Origin: Paenibacillus tritici
GTDB lineage: Bacteria > Bacillota > Bacilli > Paenibacillales > Paenibacillaceae
NCBI RefSeq assembly: GCF_013204885.1
Contig: NZ_JABMKX010000011.1
Span: 1-64,000 of the forward strand
Direction of reading: 5' to 3'
DNA: 64,000 bases
Part shown: one piece after another, positions 49,265 to 57,531 of the stretch
How the letters are laid out: every line of letters starts with the position of its first letter
Position numbering within the stretch: the first letter of the stretch is position 1
Translations under genes and position numbers: made by a program
The notes under the pieces: model-generated
Told to the model about the DNA's origin: nothing
The model's database searches: none
What the model saw: the letters and a program-made list of their open reading frames with translations, nothing else

Positions 49265-49455
49265 AGTATGTCTATTGTACTTTGTACATTAGCTGATCTC
49301 TTAAAGCCCCGGAAAAATGAATCTATTGCACTCTGTACACTAGAATTTTGTGAAAAGGGGGTTTTTAGGCCATTATCCGGAAATCTATTGTAGGAAATAC
49401 AACAGAAGGTGTCAAAGCAGGCTATTCAGCAAATTCTATTGCAGGAAATGCAATT
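49265..49455. repeat. Dispersed intergenic repeat family 3
   Basis: The motif CTATTG occurs at 49272, 49323, 49385 and 49436 (spacings 51, 62 and 51 bp), followed by TACTTTGTACA-like or TAGGAAATACA-like palindromic segments. Not coding. Confidence 0.65.
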
Positions 49456-49460
49456 ACACC

Positions 49461-49497
49461 AAAAGCCCCGCCAGTCTCATATGAGAAAGGCGGGGCC
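49461..49497 (-). terminator. Terminator of the aminopeptidase pair
   Basis: GCCCCGCC and GGCGGGGC pair; an A-run on the left gives a T-tract on the minus strand, just after the stop codon. Confidence 0.85.
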
Positions 49498-49524
49498 ATC
49501 TTACCAGATTACAGGTGCACAGGC

Positions 49525-50754
49525 TTAAGCCCAGTCCCCGTTACGGAAGACGGGTTCTGCCGAACCGTCATCGGCAATCCCGTCGATATTCATCTCCGGC
49601 GAGCCCATCATGAAATCGACATGAGTAAGGCTCTGGTTCATGCCCCGCTCGGCCAGTTGTTCCTTGGTCAGGTTGATGCCATCCTGCAAGGTGAAGGCGT
49701 AGGAAGCACCAAGTGCCAGATGGCAGGAGGCATTCTCGTCATACAGCGTCGTGTAGTAGAGAATACCGCTCTCCGAAATCGGGGAATGGAAGGGCACGAG
49801 AGCTACTTCACCGAAGTAGGCTGCGCCTTCATCCATTGCCAGCAGGGAAGCTAAGGCATCCTGGCCGACCTCTGCGGTATAGTCAGTGACTTTACCGTTC
49901 TCCAGGGTCAGGGTGAAGCGGTCGATGATGTTGCCGCCGTAGCTGAGCGGCTTCGTGCTGCGGACAGTGCCGTTCGCTCCAGTCTTCAGCGGAGCGGTGA
50001 ATACTTCCTCCGTCGGAATGTTCGCCAGGAAGGACATTCCGCGGCTGTTCACCGCACCGGCCTGACACCAGATATGGCCTTCAGGCAATTCGATCGTCAG
50101 ATCGGTGCCTGGAGCAGTGTAATGCAGCTTGCGGTATTTCTTGGCGTTCAGGAGTTCACAGCGCTGCTTCAGTCCGGCCAGATGGCTGCTCCAGGCTTGC
50201 AGCGGATTCTCCTGATCGGCGCGTACAGCCTTGAAGATGGCGTCCCAGAGCAGTTCAATCTGCTTCTCCGGTGCAGCGTCAGGGAATACTTTGGCTGCCC
50301 AGGATGGGGAAGGGAAGGCGAGGCCGCTCCAGCTGACATGGTTAGCCATCAGCATCTCACGGTAAGCGGTCATAGCCTGGCCGGCCGTCTTCTGATGGTC
50401 GGCGATCCGGCTGGCCTCTACGCCGCTCAGCAGATCCGGGTTCGCCGAGATAATCGTCAGGAACGCAGCGCCGTTCCGCGCCAGGTCCTCTAACTCATCG
50501 GCCTGCCACTTCGGCGGCTCCAGGAAGCTCTCGGAAGGCGCAAGATCATAACGGGTGCGGGTGACGAATTCATCGGAATAGTTAACCTTAACGAGCTTCG
50601 CGCCTGCTTCATAGGCTTGTCGTACGATCAGGCGGACCAGTTCGGCCGATACAATATCCGCATTGACGACAAGCGTTTGGCCGGGTTGAATATTAACGCC
50701 GATTTTTACAGCGAGCAGTGCGTAATTCTCCAGCTTTTGTGTGAAATCCAGCAT
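49525..50754 (-). CDS. Aminopeptidase, M29 family (paralogue 1)
   Basis: A 409-aa thermophilic-type metallo-aminopeptidase (AmpS/PepS/AmpT family) that removes N-terminal residues from peptides in the cytosol. The ATG at 50754 (MLDFTQKLENYALLAVKIG) has TGGAG 8 nt upstream; the longer ATG at 50772 lacks a site. Metal-site and family landmarks are IPTEEVFTAP, RSTKPLSYGGNIID, YFGEVALVP, LYDENASCHLALG and LTHVDFMMGSPEMNIDG. It is closely similar along its whole length to the gene at 50807, 52 bp upstream, so they are a tandem duplication. Confidence 0.92.
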   Translation of the reverse strand: MLDFTQKLENYALLAVKIGVNIQPGQTLVVNADIVSAELVRLIVRQAYEAGAKLVKVNYSDEFVTRTRYDLAPSESFLEPPKWQADELEDLARNGAAFLTIISANPDLLSGVEASRIADHQKTAGQAMTAYREMLMANHVSWSGLAFPSPSWAAKVFPDAAPEKQIELLWDAIFKAVRADQENPLQAWSSHLAGLKQRCELLNAKKYRKLHYTAPGTDLTIELPEGHIWCQAGAVNSRGMSFLANIPTEEVFTAPLKTGANGTVRSTKPLSYGGNIIDRFTLTLENGKVTDYTAEVGQDALASLLAMDEGAAYFGEVALVPFHSPISESGILYYTTLYDENASCHLALGASYAFTLQDGINLTKEQLAERGMNQSLTHVDFMMGSPEMNIDGIADDGSAEPVFRNGDWA

Positions 50755-50806
50755 GGGTTCAGCTCCATTCATGATCTATTGAAATGCAATAAGCTAAAGG
50801 AGGGCT

Positions 50807-52045
50807 TCAGAATGCCCAGTTGCCCTTCAGGAATACAGGCTCACGGGTACCGTCAGCGGTGATTCCGTAAATATCCATCTCAGCGGAGCCGATCATGAAA
50901 TCGACATGGGTTACACTGTTGTTGAGGCCGCGGGCAGTCAGTTCATCCTGCTTCATTTCTTTGCCGCCTTCCAGACAAAAGGCATAGGCTGTGCCGATAG
51001 CCAGATGGTTCGAGGCATTCTCGTCAAACAGGGTATTGAAATAGAGAATACCAGATTCTGAGATCGGGGACTTATGCGGAACGAGTGCGACTTCCCCGAG
51101 ATACCTCGCGCCTTCATCCAGGCTGATCAGATATTCGAGGGCTTCCTGGCCTTGCTCGGCGCTCACGCTGGTGATCTTGCCCTGTTCAAAAGTGATCGAG
51201 AAGCCGTCAATAATATTCCCGCCGTGGCTTAGCGGCTTCGTGCTTCTGACTGTTCCGTTCACACCGGTTTTCTTGGGAGCGGTGAATACTTCTTCGGTTG
51301 GCATATTAGCGACAAAAGAATGACCTTTGGCATTGATGCTGTCCCCTTGAGCCCACAAGTGGCCTTCAGGCAGCTCGATGCTAAGGTCAGTTCCAGGGGC
51401 TATGTAATGCAGGCTTTTGTATTTTTTGGCGTTCAGGACATCGGCCTTCTGCTCAAGGGTGTCGAGATGCTCCTGCCAGGCAGCCACAGGGTCCTCACGG
51501 TCCAGACGGACGGTATGGAAGATGGCTTCCCACAGCTTGTCTACGCGCTCACCTGCAGGGACGTCAGGAAAGACCTTGTCTGCCCACGGCTGGGAGGGGA
51601 TAGCCACAATACTCCAGCTGACTTTATCGGACATCTGCAAGTCACGGTATTTCGTAAGCGCTGCTCCCCGTGTCTTCTGGAAGTTCGCGATCCGCTCGGG
51701 GTCAATGCCTTTGAGTGCATCCGGATTCTCGGCAATCACATTCAGGAAGGCGGCGCCGTTCTCGGCAAGCTCGGTCATCTCACCCGCATACCAGGTTGGG
51801 GCCTTGGTGAATACTTCAGGTGCGGCATGCTCGAACTGCTGGCGGGTGATGTATTCATCACTCCAGTTCACCTTGACCTGGCTTGCGCCGATGGCATAGG
51901 CTTTGGCGGTAATCAACCGGACGAATTCGGCTGCGGTGATCGGGGCGTTCACGACCAGGATTTGTCCCGGCTGAACATTCACACCGATTTGCACCGCCAA
52001 ATCAGCGTATTTACTTAGCTTGGATTGAAGCTCTGTTTCTGTCAT
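50807..52045 (-). CDS. Aminopeptidase, M29 family (paralogue 2)
   Basis: A 412-aa M29 aminopeptidase, first gene of the pair. The ATG at 52045 (MTETELQSKLSKYADLAVQ) has GGAGGA 6 nt upstream; the frame open to 52231 has no support. Landmarks are IPGQ-type LVV start, MPTEEVFTAPKKTGVNGTV, RYLGEVALVPHKSP, LFDENASNHLAIGTAY and VTHVDFMIGSAEMDIYG. It shares these motifs in order with the downstream paralogue, including catalytic Glu, His and Asp. Confidence 0.92.
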   Translation of the reverse strand: MTETELQSKLSKYADLAVQIGVNVQPGQILVVNAPITAAEFVRLITAKAYAIGASQVKVNWSDEYITRQQFEHAAPEVFTKAPTWYAGEMTELAENGAAFLNVIAENPDALKGIDPERIANFQKTRGAALTKYRDLQMSDKVSWSIVAIPSQPWADKVFPDVPAGERVDKLWEAIFHTVRLDREDPVAAWQEHLDTLEQKADVLNAKKYKSLHYIAPGTDLSIELPEGHLWAQGDSINAKGHSFVANMPTEEVFTAPKKTGVNGTVRSTKPLSHGGNIIDGFSITFEQGKITSVSAEQGQEALEYLISLDEGARYLGEVALVPHKSPISESGILYFNTLFDENASNHLAIGTAYAFCLEGGKEMKQDELTARGLNNSVTHVDFMIGSAEMDIYGITADGTREPVFLKGNWAF

Positions 52046-52211
52046 TGCGAATTCCTCCATTACCCAATTTTTAGCTCTGTACAAGCATTGTACTAAATTA
52101 TTAACCGCAGGATGAAAAAAGTCAATTACAGCGCAAAAGGAAAGGAATTGCTGACAGAACAATGTTATACTGAATCGAGTGGGCATGATCAGATGAAAGG
52201 AAGGAAAGAGG

Positions 52212-52493
52212 ATGAACCTGGAAATCACCAAAGCAGAAATGAAACGCGTAGAGGATAGAAGTTTTGTCGGGAGAACGGTATTTACATTGGAGAATCATCA
52301 TTCTCCGTATGAGATCACTTTCTTCAGCTCCCGCGGAACCGAGTGGGATTACAGCCTGAGCTTCGCCGGTGAGCCGGGAAGTGAGGAGCAGTTCCTGGAG
52401 GTGGATGCACTGCTGGAGAATGACGATGATCTGTACAATCAGCTGCTGGATGCAGCGCTCGATACCCAGGAGATCCCGGAAGAGGAAGCCTAG
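52212..52493 (+). CDS. Small acidic hypothetical protein
   Basis: A 93-aa acidic soluble protein with AAGGAAAGAGG before the ATG. The predicted fold is strand-rich (RTVFTLENHHSPYEITFFSSRGTEWDYSLSFAG) followed by an acidic helix (QFLEVDALLENDDDLYNQLLDAAL). No family is recognised. It is divergent from the aminopeptidases and followed by repeat-rich DNA. Confidence 0.65.
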   Translation: MNLEITKAEMKRVEDRSFVGRTVFTLENHHSPYEITFFSSRGTEWDYSLSFAGEPGSEEQFLEVDALLENDDDLYNQLLDAALDTQEIPEEEA

Positions 52494-52559
52494 CAGAGGT
52501 CAGATTAAGACTAGTACAGCGTCAGATTTAAACTAGTGGATGGAGCTCTATAATGCCTG

Positions 52560-52920
52560 AAGGGGTAAAGGAGTACAGGAGGGGGTGGAGGTCCTCCCTT
52601 CAAGTGGCATTCCCAGATGATGATGGGAGTTGTTCATTCGGGCGTTTGGCAAGGCGTAACGGACTGAGGCGCACGTATTCCGGATGAAAGTCACCCCTTG
52701 TGCAAAGGAACGGACCCCATGGAGCTTATTCTTGGAATTTCTACTCTTAAATCTCTTGTAGAGAGTCGATAAGGGCTACTCCGTCCGTTAAACCGCAAAA
52801 CGTGGCGTTTTCCAGGGAATAGGGTCTCTCAAGTCTGTTAGGAGCAAACTCAGCCGGGCGCGTAGTTCCGTGGTTCGGAACCTCCGGGGTTCAGCGCTAT
52901 GGCGGCAGACTTAAGTGCAC
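52560..52920. other. Structured non-coding segment
   Basis: About 360 bp with no supported gene but dense hairpins: TCTCT/AGAGA (52752-52764), AAAACG/CGTTTT (52797-52811), GTTCCG/CGGAAC (52865-52880), and GAACC/GGTTC (52878-52892), which overlaps the previous one and would exclude it. ACGGAC near 52659 can pair with GTCCGT near 52783. It could be a structured RNA or a large repeat element; it matches no RNA family I know. Confidence 0.4.
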
Positions 52921-53100
52921 CTCGTACAACTAAAACATCGGATTTCCAAGCGGTTATCTGTTTAGATGTATTTCGTACATTTATAACTCCAGCTTCTGCT
53001 GGTTCTCACCCCTTCGGGCGGATTTAGTTGTACAGACTGCAGGTATACGATGCCCATATGTCTTTTCACTGTTTTTAAGTGTACAATCTACAGCTATCGT
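52920..53100. repeat. Dispersed intergenic repeat family 4
   Basis: The core GTACA occurs at 52924, 52974, 53031 and 53082 (spacings 50, 57 and 51 bp) within TTTAGTTGTACAGACTGCAG / TTTAAGTGTACAATCTACAG-type units. Not coding. Confidence 0.6.
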
Positions 53101-53116
53101 TGCAATGGACCTATTC

Positions 53117-53173
53117 AAAAAAGCGACCCCATCCTGGCATATGCCGAGTGATGTAGAGGGTCGCTTTTTTTAA
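53117..53173 (-). terminator. Terminator of ktrB
   Basis: AAAAAAGCGACCC and GGGTCGCTTTTTT form a perfect 13-bp stem with a loop of about 28 nt, and A/T tracts on both sides allow function in either direction. Confidence 0.85.
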
Positions 53174-53191
53174 AAGATAAGAGTATATATC

Positions 53192-53213
53192 TTGCACACG
53201 ATAACTCATCCTT
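53192..53213. repeat. Short shared repeat, copy 2
   Basis: TTGCACACGATAACT followed by CATCCTT, 20 of 22 bases identical to 45176-45197. It also lies just after a terminator. Confidence 0.6.
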
Positions 53214-53245
53214 CTAGTGCTACTTGCTCACAGGTTCTGCTCTCC

Positions 53246-54598
53246 TTAACCGATGGTAATATTACCTTCTGGATACCGGTACAGCTCCTTACTGTTCTTC
53301 GGTTTGAGGGCATAGGCCAGTGTAAGCGGTCCTGTCCGGCCGACGAACATTAGAATAATCACCAGCACCTTGCCGATGGTGGTAAGCTCTGTGGTCAGTC
53401 CCATCGTGATGCCTGAGGTGCCGAAGGCGGATACGGCCTCGAACAAGACGCTCAGGAAGTCGGCACTTTCCGTTACAGACAGGAGCATGGTGGAGATGAC
53501 CACCAGCATCAGGGACAATAGCGTCATCGTTATGGCCCTGTAGACATTCTCCTTCGAGATCCGGTGGCGGAACATTACGATATCTTCTTTGCCCCGGAGC
53601 TTGGCGTAAGCGGTGCTGGCCAGAATGGCAAAGGTGGTAATCTTGATCCCGCCGCCGGTGGAGCCGGGAGCGGCCCCGATGAACATCAGCAGAATCATCA
53701 GGAATTGTGTCGATTCCCGCAGCAGCGGAATCTCGATGGTGGTTACGCCTCCTGAACGGGGTGTAATGGCCTGAAGGAATGAGGCCATAATCTTACCACC
53801 GGCATGAAGCGGCTTCAGCGTAGCGTTCCATTCAAGCCAGAAGAAGATAACCGCACCGATGAGAATGAGCGCAGCGGAAGTGGTAAGTACCACCTTGGAG
53901 TGAAGTGTCAGCCGCTTGCGCTTGGGGAAATCTATAACATCCGATAATACAATGAAGCCGATACCGCCGAGGAAAATCAGGAGCATGGAGGTAATATTCA
54001 CAATAGGATCTTCCACATAGCGGGTTAATCCGCTGAAAGGCCCGTGAACGTCGCCGAACAGGTCGAAGCCTGCGTTGTTGAAAATCGAAATACTATGGAA
54101 TATTCCGTAATACGCTGCTTTGCCTAAAGGCATATCTACTATAAATCTGGCGGCCAGCAGAATGGCTCCGGTCAACTGGATCACCAGTGAATAGATAAGC
54201 ACCCGGCGGATCAGCTTCACAATGCCCTGCATGGAATTCTGGTTCATGGACTCCTGCAGCAGCAGACGCTCCTTCAAGGAGATCCGCTTGTTCAGCACCA
54301 GCGTAATCAGCGTAGCCATCGTTACGAACCCAAGACCGCCGAACTGGAACAGGACCAGCAGCACGACCTGCCCAAAGGTCGAGAGCTGCGTTCCCGTATC
54401 AATGACGGCAAGTCCGGTTACACAGGTCGCAGAGGTTGCCATGAATAGCGCATCAACGAACGAGATTCTTCCGCCGGTAGAAGCCGCAGGCAGGGATAAC
54501 AGCAGGGTGCCGGCAGCGATCAGCAGTACAAAGCCTAGTGACAGTATTTTGGGCGGCGTCAGCTTCAAATGCCCAAAGAAAAGGTTAGCCAAGTTCAT
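53246..54598 (-). CDS. ktrB: KtrB/Trk-type potassium uptake channel subunit
   Basis: A 450-aa K+ (or Na+-dependent K+) channel subunit with four M1-P-M2 repeats. The P-loops read SATCVTGLAVIDTG, FNNAGFDLFG, TPRSGGVTTIE and AFGTSGITMGL, each with the selectivity Gly. The ATG at 54598 (MNLANLFFGHLKLTPPKIL) matches the usual KtrB N-terminus. CAGGAGA is only 1-2 nt away, an odd spacing, and the frame continues upstream to 54679 without a better site. KtrB works with the cytosolic RCK subunit KtrA, which is not in the window. A TATAAT lies about 30 bp upstream. Confidence 0.9.
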   Translation of the reverse strand: MNLANLFFGHLKLTPPKILSLGFVLLIAAGTLLLSLPAASTGGRISFVDALFMATSATCVTGLAVIDTGTQLSTFGQVVLLVLFQFGGLGFVTMATLITLVLNKRISLKERLLLQESMNQNSMQGIVKLIRRVLIYSLVIQLTGAILLAARFIVDMPLGKAAYYGIFHSISIFNNAGFDLFGDVHGPFSGLTRYVEDPIVNITSMLLIFLGGIGFIVLSDVIDFPKRKRLTLHSKVVLTTSAALILIGAVIFFWLEWNATLKPLHAGGKIMASFLQAITPRSGGVTTIEIPLLRESTQFLMILLMFIGAAPGSTGGGIKITTFAILASTAYAKLRGKEDIVMFRHRISKENVYRAITMTLLSLMLVVISTMLLSVTESADFLSVLFEAVSAFGTSGITMGLTTELTTIGKVLVIILMFVGRTGPLTLAYALKPKNSKELYRYPEGNITIG

Positions 54599-54743
54599 TC
54601 TCCTGACAATAGGGATAGGATCTGACAAGATTATAGCATAACTTATATTCCCGTCACCAAACAGGCAGGAAATTGACATATTTTATCGAAATGGTTAAAG
54701 GCTGTACCTACTACTTGCACTTATAGAGGAGGCTCTACTTGCT

Positions 54744-55103
54744 GTGACAAGTCCCATAAGGAATCAGATTGGCGCGGTCTTCATCCCGGTTAGTGATATC
54801 GAAAGATCCAAGAACTGGTATTGTGGTCTGCTCGGACTGCCGATGGACGGCGAAGTGTTATTCGGACATTTGTATGAGGTGCCGATGCAGGGGCCGGGAA
54901 TCGTACTGGACAGCAAAATTTTCACAGCCGAAGCCGTACTGAAGGTACCATCCTTCCATCTGCTCACAGAGGATATCGACGCCGCTTATGATTTTGTCAA
55001 AGCCAGCGGGGCGGAGATCCTTACGGATATTGAAAATGACCACTGGTTCAACTTCAAGGACCCGGACGGAAATGTGCTGATGATCTGCCGATTAATCACT
55101 TAA
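54744..55103 (+). CDS. VOC family protein
   Basis: A 119-aa VOC-fold protein. The GTG at 54744 (MTSPIRNQIGAVFIPVSDIERS) has AGAGGAGG about 12 nt upstream. VFIPVSDIERSKNWYCGLLGLPMDGE starts the first half, and FHLLTEDIDAAYDFVKASGAEI and WFNFKDPDGNVLMICRL form the second. Possible metal ligands are His in FGHLYEV and His in PSFHLL. The enzymatic role is unknown. It is divergent from ktrB. Confidence 0.78.
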   Translation: MTSPIRNQIGAVFIPVSDIERSKNWYCGLLGLPMDGEVLFGHLYEVPMQGPGIVLDSKIFTAEAVLKVPSFHLLTEDIDAAYDFVKASGAEILTDIENDHWFNFKDPDGNVLMICRLIT

Positions 55104-55192
55104 TTAACTAGGTTAATTATAATTGTTAATCACATTAATTAATGATGTTTAACTGCATTAACTATACTGCAATATCCGCGAAAGTTCAGCAA

Positions 55193-55231
55193 AAAGGGCG
55201 CCTCCCGGTAATTACCGGGGAGCGCCCTTTG
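55193..55231. terminator. Strong bidirectional hairpin
   Basis: AAAGGGCGC-CCCGGT and ACCGGG-GCGCCCTTT pair around AATT, between convergent genes. Confidence 0.85.
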
Positions 55232-55246
55232 TCTAAATATAAGCGG

Positions 55247-56569
55247 TTATATGTTGTTCTGTATATCAGAATCATCGGACGAAAGATCAATCTCGATCTC
55301 CACCTTACGGATACGGTGGCGGTTCATCTCGCGCACAGTCAGTGTGACATGCTCATAGGTGAGACTTTTGCCGACAACCGGCTCCTCCAGATGGCTGTAC
55401 AGCCATCCTCCGATGGTGGTGACTTCCTCATCGTGGAAATCAAGCTTGGTGAGATCCTTGATCTCCAGGAGAGACACGTTGCCGTCGAACAGATAATGGG
55501 TCTCGCTCAGCTTCTCCACATTCCTGCGTTCATCCCCGTCGAACTCATCGCGGATCTCACCGACGATCTCTTCCAGGATGTCCTCAATCGTGATCAGGCC
55601 GGAAGTACCGCCGTATTCATCGAGCAGCAGGGCGATATGGACACGCTCCTTCTGCATACGGGTTAACAGGGTCTTCACCGGCGTAACTTCAGATACAGTA
55701 AGAATAGGAAGGATCAGGCTTTTGAAATCGAAATCCGGGTTGTTGTCGTATTGCAGGTAGAGCTGCTTGGTATTGATCATACCGATGATATTATCTTTGC
55801 TGCCGTCGGCAACAGGGAACCGCGTATACTGCTCCTTGCGGATAATCGCAATGTTCTCCAGCAGCGAGTGGTCGGTGAACAGGCAGACCATATCTGTCCG
55901 GGGAACCATAATTTCCTTGGCGAGCATTTCATCAAAGGTGAAAATCCGGTTAACATAACCATATTCCGCTTTGTTGATTTTGCCGCTCTCGTAGCTCTCG
56001 GACAGGATCAGGCGAATCTCGTCTTCACTGTGGGCGTCGCCATGTTCACTGGCCGGCTTCATTCCGAACATACGGACGAGCAGGTTGGCGGAACCGTTCA
56101 TGATCCAAATCAAAGGGTACAATATTCTGTAGAACCAAATAATCAGCGGTGCGGTAATCTGACCAATTTTCTCCGGAATGTTGATAGCGGCTGTCTTCGG
56201 CGCAAGTTCACCGACAACGACATGCAGGAATGTGGCGATAATGAAGGCCAGTGCAAACGCAATAGGCTCGCTAACGCTGTGACTCAGGTTCGTAAGGTCG
56301 AACAATGGCATCAGCATCTGCTCAAACGCAGGCTCTGCCAAAGCCCCGATTCCGAGTGCAGTAATGGTGATCCCAAGCTGACAGGCTGACAAATATCCGT
56401 CGAGGTTAGCAGACACCCGCTGTACCGCTAGCGCATTCTTCTTCCCGTCGAGTACCATCTGACTGACCTGGCTTCCCCGTAATCTCACTACTGCAAATTC
56501 CGTTGCTACAAAAAATGCGGTTAAAATAATCAAAATTGCCACGAGCGTCAAACTAAGTCCTATACCCAT
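55247..56569 (-). CDS. CNNM/CBS-domain (hemolysin C/CorC-type) membrane protein, second copy
   Basis: A 440-aa paralogue of the protein at 18345. The ATG at 56569 (MGIGLSLTLVAILIILTAF) is the likely start; AAAGGGATGG lies about 13 nt upstream. DUF21 membrane domain: FFVATEFAVVRLRGSQVSQ, VVGELAPKTAAINIPEKI. CBS pair: IMVPRTDMVCLF, LLLDEYGGTSGLITIEDILEEIVGEIRDE. CorC/HlyC domain: YLFDGNVSLLEIKDL, IGGWLYSHLEEP. Magnesium export is the family role. Unlike the first copy it lacks the structured leader. Confidence 0.87.
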   Translation of the reverse strand: MGIGLSLTLVAILIILTAFFVATEFAVVRLRGSQVSQMVLDGKKNALAVQRVSANLDGYLSACQLGITITALGIGALAEPAFEQMLMPLFDLTNLSHSVSEPIAFALAFIIATFLHVVVGELAPKTAAINIPEKIGQITAPLIIWFYRILYPLIWIMNGSANLLVRMFGMKPASEHGDAHSEDEIRLILSESYESGKINKAEYGYVNRIFTFDEMLAKEIMVPRTDMVCLFTDHSLLENIAIIRKEQYTRFPVADGSKDNIIGMINTKQLYLQYDNNPDFDFKSLILPILTVSEVTPVKTLLTRMQKERVHIALLLDEYGGTSGLITIEDILEEIVGEIRDEFDGDERRNVEKLSETHYLFDGNVSLLEIKDLTKLDFHDEEVTTIGGWLYSHLEEPVVGKSLTYEHVTLTVREMNRHRIRKVEIEIDLSSDDSDIQNNI

Positions 56570-56621
56570 ATAATCTTTACCATCCCTTTCGTTCCTAAAA
56601 TAGGTTATACTCATATTATGA

Positions 56622-56633
56622 GTTCATATGAAC
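56622..56633. promoter_or_regulatory. 12-bp palindrome in divergent promoter region
   Basis: GTTCATATGAAC is a perfect palindrome between the divergent CNNM and DUF1836 genes, flanked further out by TAGGTT/AACCTA. A possible operator; no known regulator matches. Confidence 0.35.
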
Positions 56634-56683
56634 CTATTGTACGAACTTTTCAATGAAATATCAAATGTGGAGGGTTGCCAGCT

Positions 56684-57451
56684 ATGGAAGCTTTTACACT
56701 AAGCCGGATAGAAATGTCCGGACTCTTACTGTCTCTAAGTCCAGACTCGGAGCGGAAGCCGCTCCATATTCTGCAGGAAGCCTGGACCAAATTCCACCGG
56801 GAAGAGGTGCGGAAGGGAACGTCGCTGCCCGCATTTCTGTCTACAGATATTCCCCCGATCCTGCAAAAGCTGATCAAAGGCGGCGGCGTCAAAGGGCTGT
56901 CGCTTGGCGAAATTGCTTCGCTGGGCAGTCTGATTGAGTATTCCACGTTGTCTGTCTCCGCTATGCAGAACTGGGTGAAGCGTGATTTCAAGGAATATCT
57001 CGGTGCCCCGCGCGAGGGCAAGAAATATTCTATTAATCAGGCGGCCATCCTATTTATAATTGATGACCTTAAGGCCGCGCTTGATTTCGAGAGCATCCGC
57101 CAGCTCTTCCGTGTGCTGTTCCTGGTGCCGGATCGGGATGATGATGACCTCGTTGAGCCGGCACAGCTGTATCACGGGTACGCAGAGCTGTTCGAGGAGA
57201 TTAAGACCCGTTCCCCGATTCCTGCACAAGGACAGGCTCTCTCCGGCAATCCGAAGGAATATTTATGGAAGTCCGACAGCGCCATCAAGTCGGCCATGGA
57301 CGGAATGATGAAACGGCTGGGCCACCTGAGCAGAGCGCAGCGGGATGCAGTGCAGAATATGCTGCTGATCGCTGCAATTTCGGTGCAGACCTGTTATTTT
57401 CAGGCGATGGCCCGCCAATATTTCAATGCGGTGTTATTCCTTGATTTTTGA
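56684..57451 (+). CDS. DUF1836 domain protein
   Basis: A 255-aa soluble protein. The ATG at 56684 has GGAGGG 9 nt upstream; the TTG at 56675 is too close to it. The central part has the DUF1836 pattern, with an HTH-like segment (GVKGLSLGEIASLGSLIEYSTLSVSAMQNWVKRD, then KYSINQAAILFIIDDLKAALDFESI) reminiscent of MerR-type helices. Such proteins are suspected DNA-binding proteins, but the function is unproven. The 50-residue N-terminus and C-terminal helix are less conserved. Confidence 0.78.
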   Translation: MEAFTLSRIEMSGLLLSLSPDSERKPLHILQEAWTKFHREEVRKGTSLPAFLSTDIPPILQKLIKGGGVKGLSLGEIASLGSLIEYSTLSVSAMQNWVKRDFKEYLGAPREGKKYSINQAAILFIIDDLKAALDFESIRQLFRVLFLVPDRDDDDLVEPAQLYHGYAELFEEIKTRSPIPAQGQALSGNPKEYLWKSDSAIKSAMDGMMKRLGHLSRAQRDAVQNMLLIAAISVQTCYFQAMARQYFNAVLFLDF

Positions 57452-57531
57452 ACCATCCGATTCTAGAATGTGTAAGAGAAACTAGTCCGAGGTTGCAGGA
57501 TTCGGGAATTAGGGGAGAGGGGCCTTAAGTC

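Noticed and set aside
52560..52920. RNase P RNA, tmRNA or 6S RNA
   Set aside because: Characteristic conserved blocks of these RNAs are missing.
55751..56389. 212-codon plus-strand frame opposite the second CNNM gene
   Set aside because: Antisense shadow of a protein with complete CBS and DUF21 motifs.
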